Source: Pseudactinotalea suaedae (GTDB lineage: Bacteria > Actinomycetota > Actinomycetes > Actinomycetales > Beutenbergiaceae). From it: DNA of 64,000 nucleotides. Positions within the stretch are counted from its first letter, which is position 1, and every line of letters begins with the position of its first letter. The translations under genes were made by a program, and so were the position numbers. The DNA lies in contig NZ_WNXY01000006.1 in assembly GCF_009733815.1 (NCBI RefSeq), positions 1 to 64,000 of the forward strand. The letters are read 5' to 3'. Below the pieces are notes generated by a model, which was not told where the DNA came from, ran no database searches, and was given only the letters and a program-made list of their open reading frames with translations. Of this stretch, positions 44,793-52,972 are shown one piece after another.

Positions 44793-46570
44793 CGTGCACC
44801 TCCATCGGGCGTGGCGAGCGCGTGCTGGGTCTCGTCACCGTCGTCGGCAGCCGCCCGGCTGACGACGCGCCGGTAGGCCTCGGGCCAGCGCTCGCCGGCC
44901 GCTGCCCGCTCGAGCAGGTCGCGGTGCGAGCCCCGCGTGACGACCGTGCCGTCGACCACGAACACCACGTCGTCGACCACGTCCAGCACGAGCGGGCTGG
45001 CGGAGACGATCGCCGTGGTGCGCCCGGCCCGCGCCTGGCGCAGGTTGGCCGCGATGCGCGCCTCGGTGTGGGCGTCGACGGCGGAGGTCGGCTCGATCAG
45101 GAGCAGGACCTCGGCGTCGGTCAGCAGGGCGCGCGCGAGCGCGACCCGCTGACGCTGCCCACCTGAGAGCGAGCGACCCTTCTCGGTGATCTCGCCGTGC
45201 AGGCCGTCCGGCATCGAGTCGAGCACGTCGCGGGCGTCGGCCACGTGGATCGCCTCGAGCAGCTGGTCCTCGCTGAGGTCACCACGCACGTCGAGCTCGG
45301 TCGACAGCTTCCCGGTGAACAGCGCGGGCGTGGGCTCCGAGAGCACGATCCGCTCGCGCAGCTCGGCGAGCGGGAAGGCGGTGAGCGGGACGCCGCCCCA
45401 GGTCACGTCCGCGGCGGTGTCGTCGAACCGCGCCATCCGCGTCACGATGTCGGCGGTCTCGTCCGGATCGGGCCCGACGACGGCGATCAGCTCGCCCGGG
45501 CGGATCTCGAGCCCGGAGGGCTCGTCACGCAGCACCGCACCCGGGGCGGGAGCTGCGGTCGTGCCGGTGTCCGCGACGTCGGAGGTGGTGCGGAGCACCC
45601 CGATGATCTTGCGGGCGGCGACGAACGCGCGGGTGCCGTTCTGCACGGCCTGCGTGGCCGCCCGCAGCGGCTGCGTGAGGAACGTGGCGTAGCCGTAGAA
45701 GGTCACGAGCTGGCCGGTGGTGATCTCGCCCTGCAGCGCCAGGTGCGCGCCGAACCAGACCACCCCGGCGAGGAACAGACCGGGCAGCAGCACCTGCAGC
45801 GCGTCGAGCGTCGACTGCACCCGGGCCACGTCCACGCCGGCCTGCCGCACCTTCTGCGACTGCTGGGCGTACCGGCGCGAGAACGCCTCCTCGCCACCGA
45901 TGCCCCGCAGGATCCGCAGCCCGGCCACGGTGTCGGAACCGATCGTGGTCAGTCGACCGGACTGCTCGCGCTGCGCGGCCTGCTTCGTCTGCAGCGGCTT
46001 CACGAGCAGGCCCAGCACCGCGGCGACCACCGGTAGCCCCGCCAGCACCGCCACGCCCAGCGGGACCGAGCTCTGCATGAGCACGATGCCCACGACGACG
46101 TAGGTCACCACGCCGCCGAGGAACCGTGCCGAGTGGGCGTAGATCTCCCCGAGCCGTAGCGCGTCGGACGCGACGGTGGCCACGACCTCACCCGTGGGCA
46201 GCTCCTTGGTGATCGCCGAGCCCGTGCGCGTGACGTGGTGACCGACCAGCTGGGAGGCGTTGAGGGAGGCGCGCAGCCAGTTCTGCACGTCGAACCGGTG
46301 GCCCACGGAGTTCGCGACCACCGTCACCAGCCCGATCCCGAGCAGCACCAGGCACCAGCGCAGCAGCGGTGCGGTCAGCCCGTTCTCGAGGCCGTCGTCG
46401 ATCGCGCGACCGATCACGTACGGCAGCGCCGCCTGGCAGATGGCACCGATGATGCCGAACGCGACGGCCGCGGTGAGCACGCCGGACTGGCGCCGCGCCT
46501 GCCACAGGAGGAAGGCCAACGGCGTCGTCAGCGGAGGCGTGCCGGGATCGGCCTCGGGGAGAGAGCGCAC
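44789..46570 (-). CDS. ABC exporter half-transporter with degenerate ATPase, partner subunit
   Basis: About 593 residues, six-helix exporter domain then a C-terminal ATPase. Walker A is lost (VGPDPDETADIV, no GKS/T), the Walker B Asp is replaced (LLLIEPTSAVD) and the H-loop His is absent (IVSASPLVLDVV), yet the signature LSGGQRQRVALARAL is perfect. It can therefore donate its signature to the partner's Walker A but not bind ATP normally. GTG at 46570 is preferred because a TACCGT box lies 8 bases upstream on the minus strand; a TTG at 46579 would overlap that box. It is the first gene of the pair. Confidence 0.86.
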   Translation of the reverse strand: MRSLPEADPGTPPLTTPLAFLLWQARRQSGVLTAAVAFGIIGAICQAALPYVIGRAIDDGLENGLTAPLLRWCLVLLGIGLVTVVANSVGHRFDVQNWLRASLNASQLVGHHVTRTGSAITKELPTGEVVATVASDALRLGEIYAHSARFLGGVVTYVVVGIVLMQSSVPLGVAVLAGLPVVAAVLGLLVKPLQTKQAAQREQSGRLTTIGSDTVAGLRILRGIGGEEAFSRRYAQQSQKVRQAGVDVARVQSTLDALQVLLPGLFLAGVVWFGAHLALQGEITTGQLVTFYGYATFLTQPLRAATQAVQNGTRAFVAARKIIGVLRTTSDVADTGTTAAPAPGAVLRDEPSGLEIRPGELIAVVGPDPDETADIVTRMARFDDTAADVTWGGVPLTAFPLAELRERIVLSEPTPALFTGKLSTELDVRGDLSEDQLLEAIHVADARDVLDSMPDGLHGEITEKGRSLSGGQRQRVALARALLTDAEVLLLIEPTSAVDAHTEARIAANLRQARAGRTTAIVSASPLVLDVVDDVVFVVDGTVVTRGSHRDLLERAAAGERWPEAYRRVVSRAAADDGDETQHALATPDGGAR

Positions 46571-46635
46571 GAGGTTCAACGGTAGGCCCGAGCACCGCTG
46601 CGGGGCGACTGGATAACCGCGCCGCGCGGCGTGTC

Positions 46636-46649
46636 GTGACCAGGGTCAC
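46636..46649. promoter_or_regulatory. palindrome upstream of the ABC exporter pair
   Basis: GTGACCAGGGTCAC is a perfect 14-base palindrome about 65 bases before the exporter start and 30 bases past the topoisomerase stop. A neighbouring CGCCGCGCGGCG is also palindromic. It may be an operator or part of a terminator for the topoisomerase gene, which lies on the same strand. Confidence 0.4.
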
Positions 46650-46680
46650 CTCTGCGCGCTCAGGCCGAGCGGCGCGGGCC

Positions 46681-47673
46681 TCAGCCCGCGAGCATGTCGA
46701 GCACCGCCCGCTCGAGCGCCGCCTGCCGGCGAGCCGGGTCGCGGTGGCGGGTCCGCGCCGCCTCGGCGATCGTGGTGCCGGCCTCGAAGAGGTCGATCAC
46801 GCGGGGGTCGATGTAGGAGTTCTTGGCGATCGTCGGGGTGTTCCCGAGGTACTCGGCGACCTCCTCGACGGCGGCCCGTACCGCTCGTTGTCGGGACGCC
46901 TTGGTCTCGCCCGGGTCGGCGAGCGCGAGCGAGGTCGCGGCGATCACCGTCGCGTGCCAGGTGCGGAAGTCCTTCGCGGTGAGGTCGCCGTCGAACAGCT
47001 CGTGCAGGTAGCCGTTGACGTCGTCGGACGCGAGGTCGACCCACCTGCGCCGCCGCTGGTAGGCGAGCAGCCGCTCGCCCGCGCGCCGCCTCCGCATCGG
47101 TGTCAGCGCCTCGATGACGTCGGGATCGGCGATCTCGATCGTGTGCTCGATCCCGGACTTGCCGACGAACCGGAACACCAGCGCGCCACCGCGCAACCTC
47201 ACGTGCCTGCGCTGCAAGGTCGTCAGCCCGAAGCTGCCGGCCTCGGCGTAGGCGTCGTTCCCGATCCGGAAGTACCCCTGGTCGAGCAGCCGCACGGCGA
47301 GCGCGGTCGCGCGCTCCAGCGGCATGCCGCTGATCGCGAGGTCGGCCGCCACCCGGCGGCGCGCGTCGCCCAGCCGGTGAGCCGCGTCGAGCACCCGGTC
47401 GAACTTCATGCGGTCGCGCTTGATCCGCCAGTCGGGGTGGTAGAGGTACTGACGGCGACCGGCGACGTCGGTGCCGACCGCCTGCAGGTGGCCGTTGGGG
47501 AACGGGCAGATCCACACATCGGTCCAGGCGGGTGGGATCGCGAGCGAGCGGATCCGCGCGACGTCCTCCGAGCCGAGCGGGACGCCGTCGGCGTCCACGT
47601 AGGAGAAGCCCGCACCGCGCCGACGCCGGCTCCATCCTCGGGAGCTGGGCGAGACGGTGCGGAGGCGGACCAT
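46681..47673 (-). CDS. DNA topoisomerase IB
   Basis: Poxvirus/eukaryote-like type IB topoisomerase, relaxing supercoils through a 3'-phosphotyrosyl intermediate. 330 residues. Core motifs: GHLQAVGTDVAGRRQYLYHPDWR, KFDRVL, RIGNDAYAEAGSFGLTTL, KDFRTWHATV and the catalytic Tyr287 in AKNSYIDPRVID. ATG at 47673 has a CATGAT box 6 bases upstream on the minus strand; a GTG at 47709 would add 12 residues. It is divergent from the DUF3817 gene. Confidence 0.93.
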   Translation of the reverse strand: MVRLRTVSPSSRGWSRRRRGAGFSYVDADGVPLGSEDVARIRSLAIPPAWTDVWICPFPNGHLQAVGTDVAGRRQYLYHPDWRIKRDRMKFDRVLDAAHRLGDARRRVAADLAISGMPLERATALAVRLLDQGYFRIGNDAYAEAGSFGLTTLQRRHVRLRGGALVFRFVGKSGIEHTIEIADPDVIEALTPMRRRRAGERLLAYQRRRRWVDLASDDVNGYLHELFDGDLTAKDFRTWHATVIAATSLALADPGETKASRQRAVRAAVEEVAEYLGNTPTIAKNSYIDPRVIDLFEAGTTIAEAARTRHRDPARRQAALERAVLDMLAG

Positions 47674-47735
47674 GGCGACATCATGACGCGCGAGGCGTGT
47701 TCTCGGCACCGTTCTCGACCGGAGAGAATGACCGG

Positions 47736-48134
47736 GTGAGCACCGAGAACCCGAGCGAGACCGCGCAGCCCCCGAACCCCGCGCTGGACGTGCCCAAGGC
47801 GCGTGCGGCGTTCGGACGCTACCGGGTGATGGCGTTCGTGACCGGCGGGATGCTGCTGCTGCTGAGCGTCGAGATGGTGCTCAAGTACGTGCTCCAGGTC
47901 AACGGCCCGGACAACGCGGTGCTGGGGGACTGGATCGCGATCGTGCACGGCTGGATCTACGTGATCTACGCCGTCACGGTGTTCGACCTCTGGTCCCGGA
48001 TGCGCTGGTCCTTCGGGCGCATCCTCGCGCTGATCGCCGGCGGGGTGGTGCCGGTGCTGTCGTTCGTGATGGAGGTGCGCGCACGAGGGTGGTTCGAGGA
48101 CCGAGTCGCGGCCGTGGCCGCAGAGGGGCGCTGA
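47736..48134 (+). CDS. DUF3817-family membrane protein
   Basis: 132 residues with three TM segments: RYRVMAFVTGGMLLLLSVEMVLKYVL, IAIVHGWIYVIYAVTVFDLW and ILALIAGGVVPVLSFVMEVR. The HGWIYVIY motif is typical of DUF3817. GTG at 47736 follows a GAGAAT box by 6 bases, leaderless. Members of this family often lie near guaA in actinobacteria, as here. Function is unknown. Confidence 0.85.
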   Translation: MSTENPSETAQPPNPALDVPKARAAFGRYRVMAFVTGGMLLLLSVEMVLKYVLQVNGPDNAVLGDWIAIVHGWIYVIYAVTVFDLWSRMRWSFGRILALIAGGVVPVLSFVMEVRARGWFEDRVAAVAAEGR

Positions 48135-48135
48135 C

Positions 48136-48444
48136 ATGAGCTGGGTGACCGGGAAGGTGTGGGAGCTGGTCGAGGGCGGCGAGGAGGCCGATCTCCTCGT
48201 GCTCGTCGAGGAGCAGATCGAGCCGCGGTACGCGGAGCTGCACGCCGACGTCACGCTCGGGCTGATGCGGCTCGAGGGCCGGCGCTACCTCACCACCCAG
48301 ACCTGGCCCGACCGCCGGACCTGGGAGGAGGCCATCACGGGCGAACGGTACGAGCGCTGGTTCGCTCGCTACCGGCCGGTGCTGGCGCTGTGGGACGCGA
48401 GCGTGACCTTCGTCTTCGAGTGGGCGGGCGAGGAGATTCGCTGA
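48136..48444 (+). CDS. small protein, possibly dimeric alpha/beta-barrel
   Basis: 102 residues, not firmly recognised. The pattern (RYAELHADVTLGLMRLEGRRYLTTQTWPDRRTWEEAI, split here by eye into beta-alpha-beta units, and ASVTFVFEW at the end) suggests an ABM-like alpha/beta-barrel fold. It starts one base after the DUF3817 stop with AGAGGGG as ribosome site, so the two are co-translated. Confidence 0.6.
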   Translation: MSWVTGKVWELVEGGEEADLLVLVEEQIEPRYAELHADVTLGLMRLEGRRYLTTQTWPDRRTWEEAITGERYERWFARYRPVLALWDASVTFVFEWAGEEIR

Positions 48445-48453
48445 CGCGACCTC

Positions 48454-48459
48454 TATCCT
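48454..48459 (+). promoter_or_regulatory. guaA leaderless -10
   Basis: TATCCT ends 6 bases before the GTG of guaA. Confidence 0.6.
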
Positions 48460-48465
48460 GGCGGG

Positions 48466-50064
48466 GTGCCATCGCCTGCCGAGCTGCATCGCCCTGTCCT
48501 CGTCGTCGACTTCGGCGCCCAGTACGCCCAGCTGATCGCGCGCCGCGTGCGCGAGGCGAAGGTGTACAGCGAGATCGTCCCGCACACGATGGCGGTGCCG
48601 GACATGCTCGCCAAGGAGCCGGCGGCGATCATCCTCTCGGGCGGGCCGTCGTCGGTCTACGAGGAGGGCGCGCCGCGGGTCGACCCGGCGCTGTTCGAGG
48701 CCGGGGTCCCGGTGCTCGGCATCTGCTACGGCTTCCAGGCCATGGCGGCCGCGCTCGGCGGCACGGTCGCCAAGACCGGGACGCGTGAGTACGGCGGCAC
48801 CGCCGTCGAGGTGAGCGCCCAGGGAACGCTGCTCGAGGGCTCGCCGCCCGACCAGACCACGTGGATGTCGCACGGTGACGCCGTGCAGGCGGCACCTGAC
48901 GGCTTCGACGTGCTCGCCACCTCGCCGGGGTCCCCGGTCGCCGCGTTCGAGAACCCCGAGCGGCGGCTGTTCGGGATGCAGTGGCACCCCGAGGTTAGGC
49001 ACACGACGCTCGGTCAGAGCGCGCTCGAGAACTTCCTTCACGACGGCGCAGGGCTGGCCGGGGACTGGACCGCCGGCAACGTCGTCGCCGAGCAGGTCGA
49101 GGCGATCCGGGCGCAGGTCGGGGACGCGCGTGTGATCTGCGGGCTCTCCGGTGGCGTCGACTCCTCGGTCGCCGCGGCACTGGTGCAGAAGGCTGTCGGC
49201 GACCAGCTGACCTGCGTCTTCGTCGACCACGGGTTGCTGCGCGAGGGTGAGGCTGAGCAGGTCGAGGTCGACTTCGTGGAGTCCACGGGCGTGCGGCTGA
49301 AGGTCGTCGACGCGCGCGAGCAGTTCCTGGGCGCGCTCGCCGGCGTCACCGACCCCGAGACCAAGCGCAAGATCATCGGCCGCGAGTTCATCAGGGTGTT
49401 CGAGCAGGCCGCCCGTGAAGTCATCAACGAGGGCCACGACAGGGCCGTCGATGCGCACGGGCCCGCGGAGGAGGTCAGGTTCCTCGTGCAGGGCACCCTG
49501 TACCCGGACGTGGTGGAGTCCGGCGGCGGCGAGGGCGCGGCGAACATCAAGTCGCACCACAACGTCGGCGGTCTCCCCGACGACCTGCAGTTCGAGCTGG
49601 TCGAGCCGCTGCGCACCTTGTTCAAGGACGAGGTGCGCGCCGTCGGGCTCGAGCTCGGCGTGCCGGAGGTGATCGTCTGGCGTCAGCCGTTCCCGGGTCC
49701 CGGGCTCGGCATCCGGATCGTCGGCGAGGTCACGGCGGAGCGGCTCGAGACGTTGCGGGCCGCCGACGCGATCGCCCGCGCGGAGCTGACCGCCGCCGGG
49801 CTCGACCGCGAGATCTGGCAGTGCCCGGTGGTGCTGCTGGCCGACGTGCGGTCGGTCGGCGTGCAGGGTGACGGCCGGACCTACGGCCACCCGGTCGTGC
49901 TCCGCCCGGTCTCCAGCGAGGACGCGATGACCGCCGACTGGACACGGCTGCCGTACGACGTGCTCGCGCGCATCTCGACGCGGATCACCAACGAGGTGCC
50001 CGACGTCAACCGCGTGACCCTCGACGTGACGAGCAAGCCGCCGGGCACCATCGAGTGGGAGTAG
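48466..50064 (+). CDS. guaA: GMP synthase (glutamine-hydrolysing) GuaA
   Basis: Converts XMP to GMP with glutamine and ATP, the step after GuaB. 532 residues. The N-terminal class I glutaminase domain has LGICYGFQ (nucleophile Cys87) and QWHPEV. The ATP-pyrophosphatase domain has the P-loop SGGVDSS (228-234), and the C-terminal dimerisation domain ends PPGTIEWE. Start GTG at 48466 sits 6 bases after a TATCCT -10. The downstream glycosyltransferase starts 6 bases after its stop. Confidence 0.97.
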   Translation: MPSPAELHRPVLVVDFGAQYAQLIARRVREAKVYSEIVPHTMAVPDMLAKEPAAIILSGGPSSVYEEGAPRVDPALFEAGVPVLGICYGFQAMAAALGGTVAKTGTREYGGTAVEVSAQGTLLEGSPPDQTTWMSHGDAVQAAPDGFDVLATSPGSPVAAFENPERRLFGMQWHPEVRHTTLGQSALENFLHDGAGLAGDWTAGNVVAEQVEAIRAQVGDARVICGLSGGVDSSVAAALVQKAVGDQLTCVFVDHGLLREGEAEQVEVDFVESTGVRLKVVDAREQFLGALAGVTDPETKRKIIGREFIRVFEQAAREVINEGHDRAVDAHGPAEEVRFLVQGTLYPDVVESGGGEGAANIKSHHNVGGLPDDLQFELVEPLRTLFKDEVRAVGLELGVPEVIVWRQPFPGPGLGIRIVGEVTAERLETLRAADAIARAELTAAGLDREIWQCPVVLLADVRSVGVQGDGRTYGHPVVLRPVSSEDAMTADWTRLPYDVLARISTRITNEVPDVNRVTLDVTSKPPGTIEWE

Positions 50065-50070
50065 GGCGAC

Positions 50071-51243
50071 GTGCGGATCGTCCACATCTCCGACTGCTAC
50101 GCGCCCCGGGTGGGTGGTATCGAGACCCAGGTCCAGGACCTGGCGACCCACCAGGCGGCCCGGGGTGACGCCGTCCACGTGCTCACCGCGACCGCCCTTC
50201 CCAAGGGCGCCGAGGCGCAGGGGCGGAGCCGCTATCGCGCCAGCACCACCGAGTCGCTGGGTCTGCGGGTGCACCGGCTCGCCTCCCGCACCACGTTCGG
50301 CCTCCCGGTCCACCCGCTCGGGCTCTGGCTGATCCGGCGGGCGTTGCGGATGCTCAAGCCCGACGTCGTGCACGTGCACGCCGGTGTGGTCTCCCCGTTC
50401 GCCTACGACGGCGCCCGGGCGGCCAGGTCCCTCGGCCTCCCGTTGGCGATCACCTGGCACTGCATGCTCGACGGCGTCGAGAGCCTGGTCTCGGCCGGTG
50501 CGAGGGCCACGGGCTGGGACGACGCCCCGTTCGCGCCGAGCGCCGTCAGCACCGTCGCCGCGGAGCGCGTCGCGGACGCGCTCGACCGCACCGACGTGAC
50601 CGTGCTGTCGAACGGGCTGGACCTCGCGCCGTGGCTCGCGGCCGCCGCCAACCCGGTGCCCGCTGCCTCGCCCGGCTCGCTCAGGGTCGTCGGCACCCAG
50701 CGGCTGGCGCCGCGCAAGCGTGCGATCCCGCTCCTGATGGCGGTGGCGCGGGCGCACGAGGCACTGGGTCGCCATCCCGACGGCACGCCCCGCATCAGGA
50801 TGACCCTCGTCGGCGGCGGGCCGGCCGAGGGACAGGTGCGCTCGGAGGTGCAGGCGAACCGGCTGGAGGACGTGGTCACCGTGATGGGCAAGGTGCCGCG
50901 TGCCCTGCTGCCCACGATCTACCGCGACCAGGACGTGTTCGTCTCGCCCTCGGTCCTGGAGGCCTTCGGGATCGCGGCGCTCGAGGCGCGGGCGTCCGGG
51001 CTGGCGGTCGTCGGCCGTGCGGGAACGGGGCTGGGTGAGTTCGTCGAGGACGGCGTCAACGGGTTCCTGGTTCCCTCCGACGAGGCGATGAGCCGCACCC
51101 TCGTGCGGCTCGCGTCGGAGCCGGAGCTGCTCGGTCGGATCCGCGCGACCAACGCCGCCACGCCGCCGGCGGTGGCGTGGCCCGACGTGCTCACGGTCGC
51201 CGACGAGCTCTACGGGCGTGCGGTGAGCAGCGCGGCGGCATGA
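50071..51243 (+). CDS. GT4-family glycosyltransferase
   Basis: 390 residues, GT-B fold. The N-terminus RIVHISDCYAPRVGGIETQV is the typical GT4 acceptor-side loop. The donor domain has GTQRLAPRKRAIPLL and the E-x7-E motif LEAFGIAALEA. It may transfer a mannose-like sugar to a lipid or glycan; the acceptor is unknown. The next gene overlaps by 4 bases, so an unknown protein is coupled to it. Confidence 0.85.
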   Translation: MRIVHISDCYAPRVGGIETQVQDLATHQAARGDAVHVLTATALPKGAEAQGRSRYRASTTESLGLRVHRLASRTTFGLPVHPLGLWLIRRALRMLKPDVVHVHAGVVSPFAYDGARAARSLGLPLAITWHCMLDGVESLVSAGARATGWDDAPFAPSAVSTVAAERVADALDRTDVTVLSNGLDLAPWLAAAANPVPAASPGSLRVVGTQRLAPRKRAIPLLMAVARAHEALGRHPDGTPRIRMTLVGGGPAEGQVRSEVQANRLEDVVTVMGKVPRALLPTIYRDQDVFVSPSVLEAFGIAALEARASGLAVVGRAGTGLGEFVEDGVNGFLVPSDEAMSRTLVRLASEPELLGRIRATNAATPPAVAWPDVLTVADELYGRAVSSAAA

Positions 51244-51845
51244 CCCGCGCTCCGGCGGCGACGGAGCCGTTCCGGGGCTGGATCGCGGCCACAGGCACGA
51301 CCCGAGGCCCGCGTGTGGTCGTCGGCTCGTGGGACTCCGGACCGTTCGGCCGGGTCGACGACGTGATGGTGGCCCATCCCGACGGCCGCCGGGTGCTCTA
51401 CGCCCCGCTCGAGCCGCTGGCCCAGGAGATCACCTCCCGGTACCGCTTCGAGGAGGTCGTGCTCGGCGACGTGCACATCACGCGTGGCCCCGCCTGGCAC
51501 GTGACCGGGCCGGGCCTCGATCTCGTGCTGGGGGTCGGCCGCCGGACCGCGCTGGGACACCTGCTGCGGCTCCAGCCTTCGGCGCTGCGGGAGCGGCTGT
51601 GGTGGGCGCGGCTGAGTGACCCGATCGCCCGGCGCGTGATGCCGAGCGTCCGGACCGCCGTCCGGAACGGCGACGACCAGCTCTGGTACGCCGCGTCCGA
51701 CCACCGGCTGCTGTCGACGGTCTCCGGGACGCTCGGTGGCGCGGACCTGGGCGCGATGGCACCGGTCGACCCGCCCGTCGATTTCGGAGGCTCCGGTGCG
51801 CCTCGCACACCGTCGCTGACGCGGATCGCCAGCTACCGACGGTGA
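51240..51845 (+). CDS. protein of unknown function coupled to the glycosyltransferase
   Basis: 201 residues, soluble, no signal peptide. Not recognised. Two regions stand out: VVVGSWDSGPFGRVDDVMVAHPDGRRVLYAP and LWWARLSDPIARRVMPSVRT. ATG at 51240 overlaps the glycosyltransferase stop by 4 bases, so they are probably functionally linked. Confidence 0.65.
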   Translation: MTRAPAATEPFRGWIAATGTTRGPRVVVGSWDSGPFGRVDDVMVAHPDGRRVLYAPLEPLAQEITSRYRFEEVVLGDVHITRGPAWHVTGPGLDLVLGVGRRTALGHLLRLQPSALRERLWWARLSDPIARRVMPSVRTAVRNGDDQLWYAASDHRLLSTVSGTLGGADLGAMAPVDPPVDFGGSGAPRTPSLTRIASYRR

Positions 51846-51906
51846 GGTGACGGCCCACGCGCGGGGCCGCCGCTGGTCGCCGGCGTCGCTCGTGGGCCGC
51901 TGCCTA

Positions 51907-51976
51907 GTGAGATCGCACCTCGACGGCGACATCGCACTCCGCACGGTGCGATCTCGCCGTCGATGTGCGAACTCGC
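51907..51976. repeat. long inverted repeat, 31-base arms
   Basis: Arms 51907-51937 and 51946-51976 are complementary at about 27 of 31 positions around an 8-base loop. The core is TCGACGGCGA-N-ATCGCAC paired with GTGCGAT-N-TCGCCGTCGA. It lies in the 197-base gap between two same-strand genes. It could be a terminator, but the arms are much longer than usual and there is no T-run. Confidence 0.9.
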
Positions 51977-52029
51977 GGGTACGGGACACGCGGAGCCGGC
52001 CCGATTCGCGCCAGGGTGGGGTGATGACG

Positions 52030-52035
52030 TAGCGT
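52030..52035 (+). promoter_or_regulatory. leaderless -10 of the small membrane protein gene
   Basis: TAGCGT ends 7 bases before the ATG at 52043. Confidence 0.55.
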
Positions 52036-52042
52036 CAGATCC

Positions 52043-52381
52043 ATGGAGATCGTCCACGGTGTGCTGCTCGTCCTCCACCTGATCGGGTGGGCTCTCGTGC
52101 TCGGGGGTGTCGTGACCCGCATGCGCAAGCCGGAGATCAACCCGGGGGTGTGGCACGGGATCCTCACCGCGCTCGTGACCGGCATCCTCCTGGTCGGCGT
52201 GCTCGAGATGGGCGACGGCGAGGTCAACAACATCAAGATCGGCGTCAAGCTCGTGGTGGCGCTCGTGGTCGGTGTCCTCGTCTGGCGTGGCCGCAAGCAC
52301 GAGAGCGTCACCACCGGCTACCTGGGAGCCATCGCCGGCCTGACGATCCTCAACATCGCGCTCGCGGTCCTCTGGCGCTGA
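52043..52381 (+). CDS. small membrane protein, unknown function
   Basis: 112 residues with four hydrophobic segments: VHGVLLVLHLIGWALVLGGVV, WHGILTALVTGILLVGVLEM, IGVKLVVALVVGVLVWR and YLGAIAGLTILNIALAVLWR. Unknown family. Start ATG at 52043 follows a TAGCGT box by 7 bases, leaderless. The last codons (ALAVLWR then stop) are the first part of a tandem repeat that continues past the gene. Confidence 0.7.
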   Translation: MEIVHGVLLVLHLIGWALVLGGVVTRMRKPEINPGVWHGILTALVTGILLVGVLEMGDGEVNNIKIGVKLVVALVVGVLVWRGRKHESVTTGYLGAIAGLTILNIALAVLWR

Positions 52382-52600
52382 CCGGCACGCGCGACCAGGA
52401 GGAGCCTGCTTCGACGCGGGCGCAGGCTGGTGCGCGCGACGCGCTCGCCGTCCTCTGGCGCTGACCGCACGAGCGTGTAGGGGAGCCCGCTTCGACGCGG
52501 GCGCAGGCTGGTGCGCGCGACGCGCTCGCCGTCCTCTGGCGCTGACCGCCCCGAGCGCGCTGGGGAGCCCCCTTCCACGCGACCGCAGGCCGGTGCGCGA
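52361..52600 (+). repeat. three imperfect 82-base tandem copies starting at a gene's 3' end
   Basis: CTCGCNGTCCTCTGGCGCTG begins at 52361, 52444 and 52525 (periods 83 and 81). Each copy re-creates the ALAVLWR-stop codons, then AGCCTGC/AGCCCGC, TTCGACGCGGGCGCAGGCT and GTGCGCGCGACG-like sequence. Copies 1 and 2 are about 90% alike; copy 3 decays toward its end. Each holds a small hairpin (AGCCTGC pairing with GCAGGCT). Confidence 0.92.
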
Positions 52601-52915
52601 CCCGTTCGCGAAAGGCCCTCGACTCTCACCCACCGAGCGATACGCCGCGGCCTGGGCGGAAAGCGTTCGCATGCTGCCTGAGTCCGTGCCATGCACCCTG
52701 GCGGCATGTGATCGCTGGCACCCGAGGTGAACGGGGCGCTGGCGCGCAGGTCGGGGCTCGCCGCGCGCGCTGCTTGACGCCGACGACACGCGGGTCGTCG
52801 GGGGCCGCTCCCGGACGGTTCGAGGGCGTTCCTGCACAGCTCGAGCGCGCTCCTATGCGCCCTCGCACAGGTCCCCGGGCGGTGCGTCCACCCCACGCCA
52901 CTGGCGCATCGAGCG
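52601..52915 (+). other. non-coding stretch before the carbohydrate operon
   Basis: No credible gene was found. The only clear structure is the perfect hairpin CCGACGAC-N6-GTCGTCGG (52780-52801). An imperfect GTGCCA...TGGCAC pair surrounds 52686-52721. The stretch may hold decayed sequence or a long 5' leader. Confidence 0.5.
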
Positions 52916-52927
52916 ATTATCGATTAT
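52916..52927. promoter_or_regulatory. probable GntR operator of the transport operon
   Basis: ATTATCGATTAT is a near-palindrome in an AT-rich island, 46 bases before the binding-protein gene. It matches CTAATCGTTAAT in the promoter of the gntR gene (61240-61251); shared form TNATCGNTNAT. Confidence 0.6.
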
Positions 52928-52972
52928 TGTCTGGTCTGCCGACGACGGCACTTCGTATCGAGAGGATCGACG

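Noticed and set aside
47974-50775. 933-residue minus-strand frame across guaA
   Set aside because: It lies opposite guaA and the glycosyltransferase, with no motifs and an unbalanced composition.
52601-52915. Short open frames in the gap before the carbohydrate operon
   Set aside because: They lack ribosome sites, promoters and any recognisable sequence, and several continue as shadows of the binding-protein gene.
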